Assembly (NCBI RefSeq): GCF_000757905.1
Contig: NZ_JRLH01000008.1
Length of the DNA stretch: 64,000 nucleotides
Source of the DNA: Arsenophonus nilaparvatae
GTDB lineage: Bacteria; Pseudomonadota; Gammaproteobacteria; Enterobacterales; Enterobacteriaceae
Reading direction: 5' to 3' (one strand)
Part shown: piece by piece, positions 19,747 through 29,202 of the stretch
How the letters are laid out: every line of letters starts with the position of its first letter
Numbering within the stretch: position 1 is the first letter of the stretch
Translations under genes and position numbers: made by a program
The notes under the pieces: model-generated
Databases searched by the model: none
Told to the model about the DNA's origin: nothing
Seen by the model: only the letters and a program-made list of their open reading frames with translations

Positions 19747-22700
19747 ACACCGAAAAACCGCAAAATTTACTTGCTGCTTTTCACTATTGGCTTCAAGCGG
19801 TGCCTGAAGCCAATGCTTGGGTCGATACACAGCAAAGCTTGAGCTACCGTGAACTGGAGGACAAGAGTAGCGTATTGGCGGCCAAATTGGCTGTTTTAGT
19901 TGGAAAACCTGGCGACATTATTGTTCTGCATTTGCAAAAAGGTGCCGATATGGCGATAGCCATATTGGCAGTAGTAAAGCTTGGAGCCAGTTATCTTTGC
20001 GTTGAACCCGATACACCTCAAGCCCGTTTAGAACAACTGTTGCAAGATGTAGCGCCGGCGCTGGTACTGACATCATCTGTCGTAAATTGTGCTTTACCGC
20101 AGACCACACGCTGTATTGATTACAGTCAGTTACCTGAAGCTAGTCCTATCTCTACATTTTGGGGATACCATTCAACACCGCAGACTTGTGCCTGCCTGTT
20201 TTATACCTCGGGCACCACCGGGAAACCGAAAGCAGTAGCAATTAGCCACCAAGGGATCTTGCATATGGCTTGGCAGCCAGATTATGTCACTATTGCCCCT
20301 GGCCAAGGGATAGGCTCGCTTTCTACTCCCGCTTTTGATGCTTTCAGTTTCGATTTTTGGGCAGCATTAACCAATGGGGCATATACGGTAATGATCACGC
20401 CGGATATGCTCTGTTATCAGGGAACAGACAGTAATTTTAAACCTGCTGCTCCAGTCGATGTGCTATTTATCACCTCCGCACTATTTCACTCCTTAGTCGT
20501 CGGTACCGCCCCTTTGCTGGCCTCGATAAGCTACTTATTAGTAGGGGGAGAAGCATTAAGACCGAAAGCGGTTCGCCAGTTTTACCGTCAGTTTATGCCA
20601 AATCCACCTCAGCTGATCCAGGTTTATGGACCTACGGAATGCAGCACTTTTGCTACTGCCTGGCCAGTTCCGCAGAATTTCATAGGTGACCGGCTACCGA
20701 TCGGGCAAGGGATCGGACAAACTCAGTGCTGGGTTTTGACACCGGAAGGGGAACTTGTTAGCGAGGGAGAAAGTGGTGAGCTTTATCTTTCTGGTCCTGG
20801 CGTGGCACTAGGCTATTACGCAGATGAACAAACCACTCAGCAGAAGTTTGTCGACGGTCATTTTACTGCACCATCTGTTAGTTGTTATCGCACCGGTGAC
20901 AAAGTACGCTGGAACAAGCAGGATCAATTGGAGTGGTTGGCACGGATTGATAATCAGGTAAAAGTTCGTGGTTTTCGTGTTGATATCAATGAGCTGGAAC
21001 AGCATATTCTCTTGGCACCAGATGTTGAGGCGGCAGCGGTGCTGACGCGTGAAAATGAGGTTTCCATTGAGTTAATTGCGTTTGTCAGTGGTGATGTCGA
21101 TCGACTGATAGATTTTCTTAAGTCACGAGTGCCCGGCTGGATGATCCCCCATCAAGTGCACAGGCTACCAGCTCTGCCTTTGACACCAAATGGCAAAATT
21201 GATCGCCAGGCATTATTTCAATCACTCGCTGTGCAAAATCGGTCACAAGAGTTACAACCTTTTAGTGAAAACGATGCTGAGGCGGCACTGCGATGTCTGT
21301 TGCGCCACGATAATTTCTACCCGCAACTTTCCTTAATGGAAAATGGCGGTGATTCGCTGACAGCTATGAGAATGTTATCAGCCTGGCAAGCGCCACAAGG
21401 TCAGGCGGCAGTGACAGCTGCTGAATTACTTTATACCAACCCCGTCAGTGCGGTATTAGCCAGGTTACAGCCAGTTGCTGCGCAAGCAACCATTGTGCTT
21501 GATAACGATATTAGTCATGTGGCTTCTAGTGAACAATTGCGCATGTGGTTTCTACAGCAGCGTGATCCCAGTCTTTATGCTTATGCGACGCCTTTTCAAT
21601 TTGAATTTCAGGGTCAGATGGACGAGCAGAGTCTTGAGCAGGCACTACGGATATTGGTACAACGCCATGGTGCTTTCCGTACCTTGTTTGAGTTTGACAT
21701 AAATTCGCAACAGCTAATGCAACGCGTTGTTCCGCATAGTGATTTTAGTCTTGAGCATCAACAAGTGAGCGATGTTGCTTGGTCCAACTGGGCTAAAGAG
21801 TGGTTCAGACAGCCTTTCGATATAGGTCAAAAGTGTGCTCTGCGTGCTTGTTTACTCACCATAGAGAGTGAACGGCGAGTGCTGTTGCTAAATATGCACC
21901 ATGCACTGATTGATGGTGAGTCGATCAATATTTTACTACGTGAGCTGAGCCGCTGTTATGCGGCGCTACAGCATAACCAGCAACCAGGGTTTGTGCCACT
22001 AAATTACTCACTATTACACCATACAGCAGCATTAAATCTTTACTATCAGCAGGATAGTTATAAGCAGAGCCTAAATTTTTGGCGCGCAAGGCTGCCAGAG
22101 ATACTGGCGATACGGCGACGCTATGGTTTAATTCCCGCTGCTGATATGGCTGGTGAGCGTCAGCAGCTGATGATCGACCAACAGACGACTCAGGCCATTA
22201 AAGTGCTGGCAAAAAAACAAGGGATGACGTTTGCCGGATTGCTGCTCAGTGTGTTGGGATGGAGTTGGGGACAATGGCAAAATCAGAGTGCTGTCACTAT
22301 TGGTTTCCCTGACGCCGGTCGCTTTTTGCCAGGTAGTGAAAACATCATTGGTATGTTAGTTAATACGCTGGTATGGCATGAGCAGATATTGCCCGATGAC
22401 ACATTGGCTAGCTTCTTGGATCGTTCGGGAAAAGAGCTGAAAAATATTTTCCGTCATCACACGGTGAACTATGCAGACTTAACTGAACTTGCTTCAACTA
22501 TGCAGGCGGCAGGACAAACGCTATTCGACCTAGTATTTGTTATGGAGAATACCGATTTTTGTTGCCTTGAATTGCCAGGCCTGAAGATGAAAAGCAGTGT
22601 ACCAGACATCGGTAGCGCCAAATTTCCATTTTTGGTCTGTTTGACACCACAGGGGATGGCAACAGAAGTGATTCTGGAGTATCAGACGGCGTTGTTCAGT

Positions 22701-24374
22701 CGTGAGGAGGCTCATTTTTTTGCCAGCCAGTGGATCAGTCTGTTACAAAAGTTAACCTGCGAGCCAGCTGTTATGAACACACTTTCAACTCAGTTTCCCT
22801 CTTCCCCTGCATTCGTTCCCTCTGTTATTGCTAATCAGGGGCAGCAGCAGACGCTCCCTTTTGCTACGTTGCGAGCCTGGCTTGATCATCAAAGGAACCT
22901 GACCCCCGAAGCTTTGGCATTGGTTGATAATAACGGGATGACGCTAACCTATTCCGACTTAATGGAACAGGTAGCGCGCATGGAAATATTCCTTAGTAAA
23001 CAGTGGAAATTGTCTTATGGCAGCGTGGTAGCGATCTACGCTCATGCTGACCGCCATGCAATTATTGCCATTTTAGCGATGGCCAATCGAGGCATTTGTT
23101 TTGTCGGTTTGGATGTGAACTACCCAGATAAACTAATTACACATATTTTAACCACGGCAGGAATCGATGCCGTGATGGTTGATCGCGCCAATGCAGCTTC
23201 GCCATTATTAACGGCTCAACCCGAGTTGCCGTTAATCCCGATTGACGGTTATCTGCAAGTGACTAATTGGCAGCCGTTGCCCCCAGATCAGGCTATTAAT
23301 GCAGATACCTTGATGTATAAGGTATATACTTCTGGCTCCACCGGATTGCCTAAAGAATTGGCAGCACGCCACAGCCTAATGTTGAATATTATTCAGTGGC
23401 AAAATGGTATTGGGCTGGACAAACCGGCACGTACCTTACAGTTTACCTCTCTCTCCTTTGATATTTCTCATCAGGAGATCTGCACAACCTTATGTACCGG
23501 CGGTACATTGTTATTACCTCCACCGGATTTTCGTCGTGACCATCAGGCTTTACTGCGATTTATACAAACTGAGCGCGTTGAGCGCTTGTATATTCCCTAT
23601 ATTGTTTTGCAATCCTTAGCCGAGACTGCGCAAGCGTTGAAAATGGCGCCAGACTGTCTTTGTGAAATAGTCAGTGCTGGAGAGATGCTTTTTTGTACTG
23701 AGGCCATTAAGGATCTATTTCGCAAATCACCGGGTTCCCGGCTTATTAATATGTATGGTACTTCAGAAACTCACGTCGTCACTAGCTATACCTTGCAGGG
23801 TGAGCCCGATAACTGGCCAACAGCTGTACCGGTCGGTTATACGGCAGATAATTGTGGCGTGTATATCGTTGATGAAACCAACCAACTGCTGGCCGATCAA
23901 CAACAAATCGGGCAGATTGCGATCACTGGAATGCACGTATGGCCCTGCTATCAAAATAATCCCAGCGCTAATCAGCAGAAATTCTGTCAGCTCTCACTGA
24001 ACGGACAACATCAGTTAGCTTATCTGACCGGAGACATAGGTCATTATGATAACCAGGGGCGTCTTAATTACCTTGAGAGACGCGATTATCAAGTCAAAAT
24101 TAATGGTTACCGAGTGGAATGCGGGCAGTTGGAAACACTGCTGCTAGAAAGCGGCTATTTCCATTCAGTGGCGGTGACGGCTCAGCAAGAGAAATTAGTA
24201 GCCTATTTGCGTCTTAAATCGGCAGAGACCCGAGTGTCAACGACGGAGTTATATCAGCGATTGCAGCAGTGGTTGCCAGCAGGTGCTTTAAAAATGGAAT
24301 TCCGCGTGGTAGATGCACTTAGTACGACACCGAGCGGCAAAATCGACCGGGCTGGTTTAGCCGGGCTGGTTTAG
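19737..24374 (+). CDS. Hybrid NRPS-PKS, first part: A-PCP-C-A (frameshifted at the 3' end)
   Basis: This 1545-residue segment overlaps the upstream synthetase; GAGGAAG precedes ATGs at 19737 and 19743. Domains: A1 (about 10-495) with YTSGTTGKPK, QVYGPTECS, YRTGDKV and NGKIDR; PCP1 with MENGGDSLTAM (Ser 540); C (about 595-1010) with HHALIDG at 721-727; A2 (about 1040-1545) with YTSGSTGLPK, MYGTSETH and PSGKIDR. A1 starts the protein, so it is a loading module. Pocket residues by eye: A1 about DAFILGVTFK (branched-chain-like), A2 about DIQYVAMVVK (somewhat proline-like); both are tentative. It ends at a TAG created by a 14-bp tandem duplication. Deleting one copy continues the frame into the PCP-KS-KR part, so this is the front of a larger gene ending near 28864. 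Confidence 0.9.
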   Translation: MHMNTEKPQNLLAAFHYWLQAVPEANAWVDTQQSLSYRELEDKSSVLAAKLAVLVGKPGDIIVLHLQKGADMAIAILAVVKLGASYLCVEPDTPQARLEQLLQDVAPALVLTSSVVNCALPQTTRCIDYSQLPEASPISTFWGYHSTPQTCACLFYTSGTTGKPKAVAISHQGILHMAWQPDYVTIAPGQGIGSLSTPAFDAFSFDFWAALTNGAYTVMITPDMLCYQGTDSNFKPAAPVDVLFITSALFHSLVVGTAPLLASISYLLVGGEALRPKAVRQFYRQFMPNPPQLIQVYGPTECSTFATAWPVPQNFIGDRLPIGQGIGQTQCWVLTPEGELVSEGESGELYLSGPGVALGYYADEQTTQQKFVDGHFTAPSVSCYRTGDKVRWNKQDQLEWLARIDNQVKVRGFRVDINELEQHILLAPDVEAAAVLTRENEVSIELIAFVSGDVDRLIDFLKSRVPGWMIPHQVHRLPALPLTPNGKIDRQALFQSLAVQNRSQELQPFSENDAEAALRCLLRHDNFYPQLSLMENGGDSLTAMRMLSAWQAPQGQAAVTAAELLYTNPVSAVLARLQPVAAQATIVLDNDISHVASSEQLRMWFLQQRDPSLYAYATPFQFEFQGQMDEQSLEQALRILVQRHGAFRTLFEFDINSQQLMQRVVPHSDFSLEHQQVSDVAWSNWAKEWFRQPFDIGQKCALRACLLTIESERRVLLLNMHHALIDGESINILLRELSRCYAALQHNQQPGFVPLNYSLLHHTAALNLYYQQDSYKQSLNFWRARLPEILAIRRRYGLIPAADMAGERQQLMIDQQTTQAIKVLAKKQGMTFAGLLLSVLGWSWGQWQNQSAVTIGFPDAGRFLPGSENIIGMLVNTLVWHEQILPDDTLASFLDRSGKELKNIFRHHTVNYADLTELASTMQAAGQTLFDLVFVMENTDFCCLELPGLKMKSSVPDIGSAKFPFLVCLTPQGMATEVILEYQTALFSREEAHFFASQWISLLQKLTCEPAVMNTLSTQFPSSPAFVPSVIANQGQQQTLPFATLRAWLDHQRNLTPEALALVDNNGMTLTYSDLMEQVARMEIFLSKQWKLSYGSVVAIYAHADRHAIIAILAMANRGICFVGLDVNYPDKLITHILTTAGIDAVMVDRANAASPLLTAQPELPLIPIDGYLQVTNWQPLPPDQAINADTLMYKVYTSGSTGLPKELAARHSLMLNIIQWQNGIGLDKPARTLQFTSLSFDISHQEICTTLCTGGTLLLPPPDFRRDHQALLRFIQTERVERLYIPYIVLQSLAETAQALKMAPDCLCEIVSAGEMLFCTEAIKDLFRKSPGSRLINMYGTSETHVVTSYTLQGEPDNWPTAVPVGYTADNCGVYIVDETNQLLADQQQIGQIAITGMHVWPCYQNNPSANQQKFCQLSLNGQHQLAYLTGDIGHYDNQGRLNYLERRDYQVKINGYRVECGQLETLLLESGYFHSVAVTAQQEKLVAYLRLKSAETRVSTTELYQRLQQWLPAGALKMEFRVVDALSTTPSGKIDRAGLAGLV

Positions 24375-24382
24375 CCGGGCTG
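24348..24382 (+). repeat. 14-bp tandem duplication causing a frameshift in the NRPS-PKS gene
   Basis: CGGGCTGGTTTAGC occurs at 24348-24361 and again at 24362-24375, followed by a partial third copy (CGGGCTG, 24376-24382). Fourteen is not a multiple of three. With one copy removed, the A2 reading frame passes without a stop into the downstream PCP frame (24383 and 24545 share a frame). Confidence 0.9.
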
Positions 24383-24544
24383 TTATGGTATCCGCTGCCA
24401 GATGATAATCTTAGTGCTCAGCCGAATATCAAACGGCAAGCAATAAATCAGCGCTCAGTAGCAGACTGGCACTATTTATTAAGCCAGTTAATAGAGAAAG
24501 AGCTTGGTGGGAAGCCTAACAGTGGGCAGACCAAATTTTTTGCT

Positions 24545-27500
24545 ATGGGCTTAACATCGCTACGACTGATAAAAATCCATGTAGCATTGATTCAGGCCGG
24601 CGCTAGTACTCTCAAACTTAATGATCTGTTTGAGCATGCGAGTATTGATGAGCTAAGCTCTTTTTTAGCCGGTGAATCTATGTCACCACCTTCAATCGTA
24701 TCGACAGTAACTGAACAAGCCACATTAAACGAAACCTCAGCGGATCAAGAAGCCATTGCGGTGATTGGCATGGCAATCAATGTCAGTCAATGTGCTGATC
24801 TGGCAACGTTTTGGCGTGCTGTTATGGATTCTCGCGAGTTGGTGGAACGTGACAGATCTTCAATCATCACTAATAGCGAAGATAAAGAGCGTAAAGTGAC
24901 AGTACGTTCATCCTTATCAGGTATTTTTGACTTCGATCCAAATTGGTTTGGTATTTCGCCCCAAGAGGCGAAACGTATGGATCCACAACAACGCCATTTG
25001 TTGATGAGTGTAGTACAGGCGTTAGAAAATGCTGGCTATAGTAGCAGGGAAGATTTGACGTCTGTTGGCATCGTAGCCAGTACAGGTGATGCCTTTTACC
25101 AACGCTGGTTAGAGCGTAGAAATTGTGAGGAAAATCACAATAGCGATCCTTTTTCCTTGGGTTTATCTTATCAAAAGGATTTTGTGGCGACTAAGGTGGC
25201 TTATTATCTTGGCTTGCGGGGCCCGGCGCTGACGGTACAAACGGGATGTTCAAGCTCTTTGGTGGCAGTGCATCAGGCATGCAATGCATTAAATATGGGT
25301 GATGCTGAAATGATGGTGGTGGCTGGTGTCAATATCGATCCTGATGCAGTACAGGGATATAAATGGGCGCCTGGCCATATCTTCTCTAAACAAGGTAGTA
25401 CTAATCCGTTCAGTGATACGGCGGATGGCACGTTGGCGACTAATGCGTGTGGCGTAGTGATCCTCAAACCATTGGCGGCAGCTCGGCGCGATAATGACCG
25501 CATTTATGCCGTTATCAGCGGTAGTGCAATTAACAATGATGGTCGCGATAAAGCGGGATATACCGCGCCTTCTGTTGCTGGTCAGACAAAGGTGATTAAT
25601 TTGGCACTCGCACGTGCCGGAATAGCTGCCGATCGAATTGGTTATGTTGAAGCTCACGGCACGGCAACACCGCTGGGTGATCCGATCGAAATTGCTGCAC
25701 TTAGCCGGGCATTCTTATCGACAACGAGTAAAACGGGTTTCTGCCATATCGCCTCAGTAAAAAGTCAGCTCGGTCACGCTGGTCCAGCTGCTGGTATCTT
25801 AGGGCTGATCCGTGCTGCTTTGGCGCTCTATCATCAAGTACTGCCTGCTAACGTAGGCTATGAGCGCGCTAATCCATTGCTAGAAATAGATAAAACACCG
25901 TTCACTACTAGTGCCACCAGTCGCCAGTGGAATAGTGAAGAGCTACGCTATGCGGGTGTTAGTAGTTTTGGTATGGGTGGTACCAATGTGCACCTTATCT
26001 TACGTGAGCCACAGCAGCAGGAGCGCTGTACGCATTCAGTTAAGCAAACAGGGATCTGTCTGGCGCCATTATCTGCTTCTACGCCGCAGGCGTTGCAACG
26101 GCTTATTGTTCAATTGCTGAATGTCATGCGCACCTCTTCACTGGATTTATCTACCCTCTGCGCACGCTTATCACTGCATAAACCACAATCAATACGCTAT
26201 CTTGGTATATGGAACGAACTTGGTAAAGCGCAGGCAGAAATGGAAAGTTGGTTAACCCAGGGACAAAATAGCCAGCAGATATTACGGCGGATTGATAGAC
26301 TACAAAACAGCCAGCAGCTGTCGTCTACTCAGGCTCAGCAGTGTCGTGATTGGTTGCTGGATGAGGAAAGTAGTTGGCCAATCAGTCGGGTAGATAATCA
26401 TCCCGCAAGCTGGCAGTTTTCTATTACCAACTTTGCCTGTGCACCTTTTATGTTACTTCCTACAGGAGTTCCTGCAAAGCTACCCACTAAACAATGGCGT
26501 TACACTCCTTGCTGGCAAGTGGCAGTACAGCCTAAGATGGCGGTTGCCGATCTCTGTCTGGTTATTGGCAGATTGCCCGATAATGTACAACTGACTGCTC
26601 GTCAGGTGCGGGTGTTATCAGTAGAAGAAAAATCCGATCAACTATTACAGCAGGCAGCAAACACGGCAGGTAATGTACAAATTCTGTGGGTTTCTTCTGT
26701 TGGCGAGAGTGCTGTTGAACTGTTGTTGAGTCTTACTTATGTCGTACAGGCTGCTAGCAAGTGGCTGCCGAATCGCACGCTAGAATTGGATCTGCTCACT
26801 GTGAGTGCATTGAGTACGGCAGTGGGGGAGGCTGTACTACCTGAACAGGCGATGTTAACCAGTGCACTGAATGTTATTATGCAGGAACACCCACAGATAC
26901 ATTGTGCCTTTCTTGATTGTTCTGCTGATAGTCCGACTGTGGCTATCGGATATGGCCTAAGTCAGCATGGCATGGTACATGCGTGGCGCAGGAAGGGATG
27001 GTTAAAGCTAAGCTATCAGCCGTTGGCAGAGCAACCACTGCATCAGTTATCTACGCTGCTGCCATCAGGTACTTATCTTGTATTAGGTGGCAGCGGTGGC
27101 ATCGGTCAGGCATTGGTACAGGCCATTGCTGCCATTGCCCCACATAGCCAATTTGTTCTTGTTTCACGCTGTGTAAATAAAGAGCCTGTCGTTTTGCATT
27201 TGGCTGGTCAGTGTGAGTACGAATCGCTGAGTTGCGACATCACCAACATCGCCGAGGTACAATCACTAACGCACTTGTTACAAGAGCGTTATAGCCATAT
27301 ACAGGGGATTTTACACTGTGCCGGCGTGCCGGCCGGGGCGCTTATTGCGCGTCATCAGTGTGCTGAAGATTTTGTCGTTGTTGAGGAAAAAATTCGTAGC
27401 TGCGACGCGCTGGAAATTCTGCAAGCACTTGAGCCGCGTTGGATTATCTGTGCTTCCTCTATGTCGGCTATCCATGGTGGTGTTGGACAGCTTAGTTATG

Positions 27501-27946
27501 CTTGTGCTAACGGATATCTGGATGCATGGGTAGCAGCCAAAGCCGCCAATCAGCAAAACTGTTGCTATCGAACAATCAACTGGGATATCTGGCAGGATGG
27601 TGGTATGTCAGTGCAGGAGCTTCCTGCTGGACTGCGTCGTCATGATAATCTGCTGCATTTGAGTACCGGTATCACTCGTCGTGAAGGGGCTGAAATGCTC
27701 TATCAAACCATGAGTACACCGCAGACTCAGCAACTGGTATGTACAACCGGTTTTACTGAATCCCGCTGGTTTTATCAACAGCACATACCATCCCGTCCAT
27801 CTATGGCTGCCAGCTCTGATCTAGCGGATAAATTTTCATTACCGTTGATTCGAAAACTGTACGCGGAACATCTTGGTATTGAAGAGAGTGACAATAATAC
27901 TTCCTGGGAGAGTATGGGCGGTGACAGCATTCAGGCGCTGGATTGA
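24545..27946 (+). CDS. Hybrid NRPS-PKS, second part: PCP-KS-KR-ACP (no AT; ends at an in-frame TGA inside the ACP)
   Basis: The open frame continues upstream of this ATG to the 14-bp duplication, and no ribosome-binding site precedes 24545, so it is an internal piece. Domains (from 24545): PCP with FFAMGLTSL (Ser 5); ketosynthase (about 69-485) with QTGCSSSLV (Cys 235), EAHGTATPLGDP (His 371) and KSQLGHAGPAAG (His 411); a 350-residue linker; ketoreductase (about 840-1020) with LVLGGSGGIGQ, the SS of ICASSMS and Tyr 985 in GQLSYACANGYLDA; then an ACP with WESMGGDSIQALD (Ser 1128). No acyltransferase signature lies between KS and KR, so malonyl units would have to come from an AT acting in trans. 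A TGA at 27944-27946 stops the ACP six residues after its serine, and the same frame continues. Confidence 0.88.
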   Translation: MGLTSLRLIKIHVALIQAGASTLKLNDLFEHASIDELSSFLAGESMSPPSIVSTVTEQATLNETSADQEAIAVIGMAINVSQCADLATFWRAVMDSRELVERDRSSIITNSEDKERKVTVRSSLSGIFDFDPNWFGISPQEAKRMDPQQRHLLMSVVQALENAGYSSREDLTSVGIVASTGDAFYQRWLERRNCEENHNSDPFSLGLSYQKDFVATKVAYYLGLRGPALTVQTGCSSSLVAVHQACNALNMGDAEMMVVAGVNIDPDAVQGYKWAPGHIFSKQGSTNPFSDTADGTLATNACGVVILKPLAAARRDNDRIYAVISGSAINNDGRDKAGYTAPSVAGQTKVINLALARAGIAADRIGYVEAHGTATPLGDPIEIAALSRAFLSTTSKTGFCHIASVKSQLGHAGPAAGILGLIRAALALYHQVLPANVGYERANPLLEIDKTPFTTSATSRQWNSEELRYAGVSSFGMGGTNVHLILREPQQQERCTHSVKQTGICLAPLSASTPQALQRLIVQLLNVMRTSSLDLSTLCARLSLHKPQSIRYLGIWNELGKAQAEMESWLTQGQNSQQILRRIDRLQNSQQLSSTQAQQCRDWLLDEESSWPISRVDNHPASWQFSITNFACAPFMLLPTGVPAKLPTKQWRYTPCWQVAVQPKMAVADLCLVIGRLPDNVQLTARQVRVLSVEEKSDQLLQQAANTAGNVQILWVSSVGESAVELLLSLTYVVQAASKWLPNRTLELDLLTVSALSTAVGEAVLPEQAMLTSALNVIMQEHPQIHCAFLDCSADSPTVAIGYGLSQHGMVHAWRRKGWLKLSYQPLAEQPLHQLSTLLPSGTYLVLGGSGGIGQALVQAIAAIAPHSQFVLVSRCVNKEPVVLHLAGQCEYESLSCDITNIAEVQSLTHLLQERYSHIQGILHCAGVPAGALIARHQCAEDFVVVEEKIRSCDALEILQALEPRWIICASSMSAIHGGVGQLSYACANGYLDAWVAAKAANQQNCCYRTINWDIWQDGGMSVQELPAGLRRHDNLLHLSTGITRREGAEMLYQTMSTPQTQQLVCTTGFTESRWFYQQHIPSRPSMAASSDLADKFSLPLIRKLYAEHLGIEESDNNTSWESMGGDSIQALD

Positions 27947-27955
27947 CTCGATGAA

Positions 27956-28864
27956 TTGAATACCAAATCTCCCCGCCCATTTACACTTGCTGAATTTATG
28001 CAACTGGATACACCTGAGGCACTTTACCGTTTTATTACTGATGATACGGCTACCGCCAAACCATCGCAGCAGATCAGCAAGATGGCTGTGGCTCAGATGG
28101 TTTTACTTCACCCGATTGGCGGAGATCTCTTAGCCTACAGGGAAATGTTGAAGATGCTCGATAGTCGGGTCAGTGTTATTCAGATCCAGGATCCTATGTT
28201 AGATGGACAGGTGCTAGCAAAAGATACACTTGTTGAACGAGCTGCAGTTTACTGCCGCCAGGTATTGCCGCAGCTGAAAGACGACTGTCCTCTGATAGTT
28301 GTGGGATGGTCATTTGGTGCACTGCTGGCCTATCAAATGGTGGCTATGTCAGAATTACAGAGCAAAAAACCGGTTTTAATCATGATAGATCCGCCTGCTG
28401 CGTACTCATGGCAAACGCCACCAACGGATGACTCCCAGTTGCATGGGTTTGCCAAGGAACTAAATTACAAACTGCATGATATTACTCTGCCACAGGTGAA
28501 ACTTTTGATGATGGGTAAAGCTAGCGAAGGGTTGGATTTGCCACCTTTTACCCGGAATTATGTAGCTAATCTGTTACAAGCTTTCCGACGTAATCTCACT
28601 TGCTTGCGTAGTTTCATTCCAGGTTGCCCACCGCCAGTAATGACCCATCTGCTTTATGCGAGTCAAAGCCAGCAGGCGATGCAGTTCTGGCGTCAGCAAC
28701 TTAAAACCGCCGAGTGTATTTGTATTGAAGGTAACCACTACTCAATTTTGAACAGCAACAACGGGAAAGAACTATTCAGTCAACTAAACCGAATTATCGC
28801 CATTGTAATCAACGCTAGAGCCGTGACTGTGTATTCGCCTAGCATCGAGCATGCGGTAACTTAA
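27956..28864 (+). pseudogene. Hybrid NRPS-PKS, last part: end of the ACP and thioesterase
   Basis: This is in the same frame as the KS-KR segment, separated from it by one TGA codon. The first 40 or so residues (PFTLAEFMQLDTPEALYRFI) are the third and fourth helices of the interrupted ACP. An alpha/beta-hydrolase thioesterase follows, with LLHPIGGDLLAY, nucleophile VVGWSFGALLAYQM and the late histidine EGNHYSIL. It would release or cyclise the chain. The only nearby start is a TTG at 27956 without a ribosome-binding site, so it is probably not made alone unless the stop is read through. All TE residues look intact, which implies a recent lesion. Confidence 0.8.
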
Positions 28865-29202
28865 CTTCCGAGGGATAGCCTTTCTTGGGAAACCAATCAG
28901 TGTTGACGGCAGAAGTGAAAACAAATCTCGGCAACACTGGTTTGCTATCTAAGCGGTTTGCTCTGCGCGGCAAATATAGCGCTGGATGCAGCCTTACAAA
29001 TAGTACAGAGAAAAGAAAGGCTATCGGTTAAAAAAGAGTAATGCGAGCAGCATACACCAGCTGACCCGAAAAGAAATAGTGAAGCAACATAAAACTTTCG
29101 CTGGAGATAAAAAATGAATCATTTTTAACCTGCTATTGATAATAGCGGGATTAATTATTTTATGGCGTTTTATTTTGTTGGTTATTAGCGATGGTTTGTT
29201 AA
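28865..29202. other. Spacer between the NRPS-PKS and the PPTase gene
   Basis: This 338-bp gap contains the 13-bp inverted repeat noted separately. Close to the PPTase start it also has a short hydrophobic open stretch (NLLLIIAGLIILWRFILLVI) without a convincing start, possibly a remnant. No intact gene is seen. Confidence 0.4.
28874..29025. repeat. Perfect 13-bp inverted repeat bounding a 152-bp segment
   Basis: GATAGCCTTTCTT (28874-28886) recurs as its exact reverse complement at 29013-29025, in the gap between the thioesterase and the PPTase genes. It could be a long-stem RNA structure, a MITE-like element or an IS remnant. The segment holds no recognisable gene. Confidence 0.6.

Noticed and set aside
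27944..27946. The TGA in the ACP read as selenocysteine, since selC is nearby
   Set aside because: I see no stable SECIS-like hairpin directly after the codon, ACPs are not selenoproteins, and the residue is not a redox site. Proximity to selC is explained by island insertion.
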